Source: Rhodococcus koreensis (lineage in GTDB: Bacteria > Actinomycetota > Actinomycetes > Mycobacteriales > Mycobacteriaceae). From it: a DNA stretch of 64,000 bases. Each line of letters begins with the position of its first letter. Position 1 is the stretch's first letter. The stretch is taken from contig NZ_FNSV01000005.1 in NCBI RefSeq assembly GCF_900105905.1, positions 62,001 through 126,000 on the forward strand, in the 5' to 3' direction. This document shows, in pieces, positions 61,506 through 64,000 of this stretch. A program made the translations under genes and the position numbers. Below the pieces are notes generated by a model. It saw nothing but the letters and a program-made list of their open reading frames with translations, did no database searches and was not told the DNA's origin.

Positions 61506-63410
61506 TCACTTCCTCACGTCGTAGTCCGAGATGTCCGCGGGCAGGAGGCGTGCGTAGTACTCGTCGACGGTCCATGGCATCTGGACTCCCGACCTGCCGT
61601 GCTCGTTGACGAAGTATCCGCCCTTGCCTTCGGACTCATAGATCAGCCCGTGCACGGCGTCGTCGATCTCTTCGTTATAGGCATCGTAGGCGGACCTTTT
61701 GACCTCGACCTCGCGGAAACCACCCTCGATCTGGGCAATCAGCATCTCGGAGACGTACTGGGTCCACAGGTCGACATACATGAGGAAGCCACCACCGCCT
61801 CGGCCCTGGGAATTCGGCCCGTATACCGAGTAGAAGTTGGGGAACCCGGGAATGGTCATGCCCAGGTATGCGCGGGCGCCGTCCTTGCTCCACAGGTCAT
61901 CGAAACTCGTCCCGCCCCGACCATGGAACTCCGCCGGGTAGAAGTAGCGCGACACCTCGAACCCGGCAGCGGCGACGATCAGATCGAGTTCGACGAGTTC
62001 TCCCGCATTGGTGACGATGCCGTCCGGGACGATCTCCCGAATTCCGTTCGTGTTCAGGTCGACATTGTCGCGCATGAGTGCGTCGTACCACCCGCTGTCG
62101 ACCACGATCCGCCGGGCAAGGGGTGCGTAAGTCGGTACCAGCTTGGCTACTAGTTCAGGGTCATTTCTGACCTTCTCGGCGACGTAGTCCGAGAGCAGCT
62201 TGCGCAGGACGTCGTTCTTCTCGCTGATCACCCCACCGCTGGCCTGCCAGTAGGGGTCGGTGACCTGCACGTCCTGCATCGAGAGCGTGGCGATGAACTG
62301 GCTGTACGTCGCCCAGTTCCAGTAGTAGGGCATGTTCTCCAACAGCCAGCGGGTGTGTTCCTTGACTTTGCGTTTGAGTCCCGGAGTCTCGACGATCCAG
62401 CTCGGGGTCCGCTGGAAGGCCGTGACGTGCTTGGCTGTCTCGGCGATCTTCGGGAGGATCTGGGTGCCCGTGGAGCCGGTCCCGATGACCGCAATGCGCT
62501 TGCCGCTCAACTCCAGCGACGGGTCCCAGTTCGCGGTATGCACCACGTTGCCGGCGAAGCTCTCCAGGCCGGGGAAGTTGGGCATCTTGGGGGTGGCGAA
62601 GAGTCCGGTTGCGGTGATGAGCACGTTGGCTGAGTACTCGCTGGTCTCGCCGGCGGAGTTGCTCGCCGTGACGCGCCAGGTGGAGGCAGCGCCGTCCCAC
62701 GTCGCATCGACGACCTCCTGGTCGAAGACGATGCGCTCGTCCACCCCGTGTTTGCGGGCGACGGAGTCCATGTAGTCCTTGATCGCCGCCTGAGTTGGGA
62801 AATACTCGTCGAAAACGTAGCGCTTTTCGAACTTGTATTGGTAGACGAGGAAGTTCGTGTCCACCCGCACATTGGGATAACGGTGGCGATGCCAGGTCCC
62901 GCTCAGGTCGTCGAGGCGTTCGAGAATCGTGTGATTGATGCCGAGACGGCTGAGCTTGATGGACATGGCGATGCCGCTGGCGCCGGCGCCGATGATGAGG
63001 ACGTTGAAGTCGTCGAGCGATTCCGGTGCCTCAGGGGTACTCCAGCGTGGGTCGCGCGGGAACTCCTCCAGGCCCAGTTCTCCCCGATAGGCCTGGAACT
63101 CCTTGTCGGTCAGTGGGCCGCCCTGGAACAGTTCCATGAGGCGCCGCATCTCGGAGTCGCTGGGGACGTCGATGCGGGGACCATGGTTTTCGTTATCGGA
63201 GAGGAACGCGAACGCCTTTGCCCGGACCGTGACGAGGTCCTCGTCGGACAAGGACGGCCACTGGAATACACCACCGCGGAGGGCAACCCACTCGACCCGC
63301 ATCTCCGCGAGTTCTGCGTCACCTGTGGCCTGGTAGAGCGCCAGGCGCAGTGCGTTCGCGTCCGCCTTCTCGACGGCGGCCTTAATCAAATCATCAGTAC
63401 TCAAGATCAT
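61506..63410 (-). CDS. Baeyer-Villiger monooxygenase (type I)
   Basis: 634 residues from ATG 63410; a TTG at 63473 would add 21. An N-terminal extension of about 130 residues (LIKAAVEKADANALRLALYQ) precedes the FAD fold FNVLIIGAGASGIAMSIKLS. The fingerprint FAGNVVHTANWD matches the family FxGxxxHxxxW/D pattern and KRIAVIGTGSTGTQILPKIA is the NADPH fold. It inserts oxygen next to a ketone using NADPH and O2. The long N-terminus is shared with monooxygenases acting on large cyclic or steroid-like ketones. No clear ribosome-binding site was found at either start. Confidence 0.9.
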   Translation of the reverse strand: MILSTDDLIKAAVEKADANALRLALYQATGDAELAEMRVEWVALRGGVFQWPSLSDEDLVTVRAKAFAFLSDNENHGPRIDVPSDSEMRRLMELFQGGPLTDKEFQAYRGELGLEEFPRDPRWSTPEAPESLDDFNVLIIGAGASGIAMSIKLSRLGINHTILERLDDLSGTWHRHRYPNVRVDTNFLVYQYKFEKRYVFDEYFPTQAAIKDYMDSVARKHGVDERIVFDQEVVDATWDGAASTWRVTASNSAGETSEYSANVLITATGLFATPKMPNFPGLESFAGNVVHTANWDPSLELSGKRIAVIGTGSTGTQILPKIAETAKHVTAFQRTPSWIVETPGLKRKVKEHTRWLLENMPYYWNWATYSQFIATLSMQDVQVTDPYWQASGGVISEKNDVLRKLLSDYVAEKVRNDPELVAKLVPTYAPLARRIVVDSGWYDALMRDNVDLNTNGIREIVPDGIVTNAGELVELDLIVAAAGFEVSRYFYPAEFHGRGGTSFDDLWSKDGARAYLGMTIPGFPNFYSVYGPNSQGRGGGGFLMYVDLWTQYVSEMLIAQIEGGFREVEVKRSAYDAYNEEIDDAVHGLIYESEGKGGYFVNEHGRSGVQMPWTVDEYYARLLPADISDYDVRK

Positions 63411-63490
63411 CGCGTCCAAACGGGGACGGTCACCGCCAGAGGCCGGTGACGGGTGGGGTTCTCGGCTCGACAACCGAGCGGCTGATTGAA

Positions 63491-63509
63491 CTTATCACTG
63501 TGTCATAAG
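63491..63509. promoter_or_regulatory. small palindrome upstream of the monooxygenase
   Basis: CTTATCACTGTGTCATAAG has 5-base arms CTTAT/ATAAG and lies about 80 bases before the monooxygenase ATG in the gap to the upstream gene. A regulator site is possible; the evidence is only the symmetry and position. Confidence 0.3.
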
Positions 63510-63555
63510 ATGAGCAATCCGTAATACACCTGCAATATGCAGCATCTGCCCGGTC

Positions 63556-63861
63556 TCAAAGCGAGAATGTGGTCACAGTTCGCTTGTAGTCGAATCCCTG
63601 TCCGACGGTCATGGACCTGTCCGCCGCGAGGCGGTCCCACAGCTCCGCGGCACTACCCTGAACCTCGTAGACAGCCGCAGAGTCGTGCAGGTCATCGACA
63701 CCGTGGGTCAGTGAAGCACTCAACCGATAACGCACCACCGAGCTGACCTCCGGATAACGTTCGAGGATCTCCGGAATGTGAACCTCGTCGTACCACCGCT
63801 CGAACTCGTCGAGCCTTCCCGAGCGAGCCTTCGCCAGGACCGTCAGTCGCTGGATAGTCAT
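63556..63861 (-). CDS. small dimeric alpha/beta-barrel protein (EthD/DUF4286-like)
   Basis: 101 residues from ATG 63861, with AGGAGG upstream. QRLTVLAKARSGRLDEFERW, then YDEVHIPEILERYPEVSSVV, is the typical ferredoxin-like EthD-type half barrel; such proteins form dimers and bind aromatic or hydrophobic intermediates or act as small accessory enzymes. The ATG overlaps the stop of the acyl-CoA dehydrogenase remnant at the window edge (ATGA). No catalytic residue can be assigned. Confidence 0.7.
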   Translation of the reverse strand: MTIQRLTVLAKARSGRLDEFERWYDEVHIPEILERYPEVSSVVRYRLSASLTHGVDDLHDSAAVYEVQGSAAELWDRLAADRSMTVGQGFDYKRTVTTFSL

Positions 63862-64000
63862 GCTGGAACCTCCTGGTAGTTCGTCTGTGCCAGAACGCGA
63901 CCGGCCCGGATTCCTGCTTGCATGGCATCTGCTGCGGCGCGGAGGGAGAGCGAGTCCCGGACCCACTGCTCCGCGGGATACTCGGTGAGGTAGCCATAAC
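63858..64000 (-). CDS. acyl-CoA dehydrogenase, C-terminal end (runs off the window)
   Basis: The frame entering from the window edge reads YGYLTEYPAEQWVRDSLSLR, then AAADAMQAGIRAGRVLAQTN and a stop. YGYLTEYP...RD is the C-terminal signature of acyl-CoA dehydrogenases. Only 46 residues are inside the window. The stop overlaps the next start, so it belongs to the same operon as the EthD-like gene. Confidence 0.7.
   Translation of the reverse strand, partial: YGYLTEYPAEQWVRDSLSLRAAADAMQAGIRAGRVLAQTNYQEVPA

Noticed and set aside
1..64000. tRNA or rRNA genes, riboswitches
   Set aside because: No cloverleaf-like or conserved rRNA segments were noticed by eye on either strand; a covariance-model search would be decisive.

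Overview
The window looks like a high-GC actinobacterium of the Rhodococcus/Nocardia type. The evidence is a WhiB protein, a mycofactocin-type SDR, paired acyl-CoA dehydrogenases next to a KshAB-like Rieske oxygenase and reductase, a GlnX-GlnH sensor pair, and abundant PucR, TetR and MarR regulators. It alternates between intact catabolic or nitrogen operons and mobile-element graveyards. Nearly all the broken genes lie in the graveyards. No tRNA, rRNA or CRISPR array was found.

Layout. (1) 1-2.3 kb: decayed GNAT and enoyl-CoA hydratase genes. (2) 2.3-16.4 kb: a PucR regulator divergent from a class-III aminotransferase, then a quinone oxidoreductase, a short-form NAD-glutamate dehydrogenase, an APC amino-acid permease, a DUF3263-like protein, an aldehyde dehydrogenase, a family-III CoA-transferase and a MarR regulator. 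This looks like an amine or omega-amino-acid catabolic module. (3) 16.4-28.2 kb: three mobile elements nested in each other. An IS21-family element (16402-28195) has its istA split near the start codon by a tyrosine-recombinase element (16667-25669). The large recombinase gene of that element (tnpB) is itself split, at the codons of its HxLRH active-site motif, by a second tyrosine-recombinase element (17134-23218) carrying four translationally coupled genes. Both recombinase elements have inward-facing inverted arms and short cores at their junctions. (4) 28.2-30.2 kb: decayed SRPBCC and helix-turn-helix genes.

(5) 30.3-38.2 kb: a nitrogen operon of an FAD amine oxidoreductase, type III glutamine synthetase and three split glutamate-synthase-like subunits (GlxBCD or N-methylglutamate-synthase type), followed by an XRE-cupin regulator, a WhiB protein and an M20 amidohydrolase. 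(6) 38.4-45.1 kb: IS3 debris, a MaoC/HadA-like dehydratase with a TetR gene, a secreted Ig-like protein, a decayed TetR gene, a complete IS630-type element carrying a passenger gene, and a decayed serine recombinase. (7) 45.2-47.6 kb: glnX-glnH, without the pknG that normally follows. (8) 48.5-50.9 kb: an MFS exporter and a divergent TetR regulator with twin operators between them.

(9) 50.9-51.7 kb: remnants of IS630 (including its passenger gene) and IS5-type elements. (10) 51.8-64.0 kb: a catabolic cluster with a mycofactocin-type SDR on the plus strand, convergent with a long minus-strand series. That series is an acyl-CoA dehydrogenase (partial), a small alpha/beta-barrel protein, a Baeyer-Villiger monooxygenase, an HSL-type esterase, a Rieske oxygenase, two acyl-CoA dehydrogenase subunits, a 71-residue unknown, a flavodoxin-type reductase with 2Fe-2S domain, an SDR remnant, an enoyl-CoA hydratase, a thiolase and another hydratase. 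Together they suggest alcohol to ketone to ester/lactone to hydroxy-acid conversion and then CoA-dependent beta-oxidation of a cyclic, terpenoid or steroid-like substrate. The substrate itself cannot be read from the sequence.
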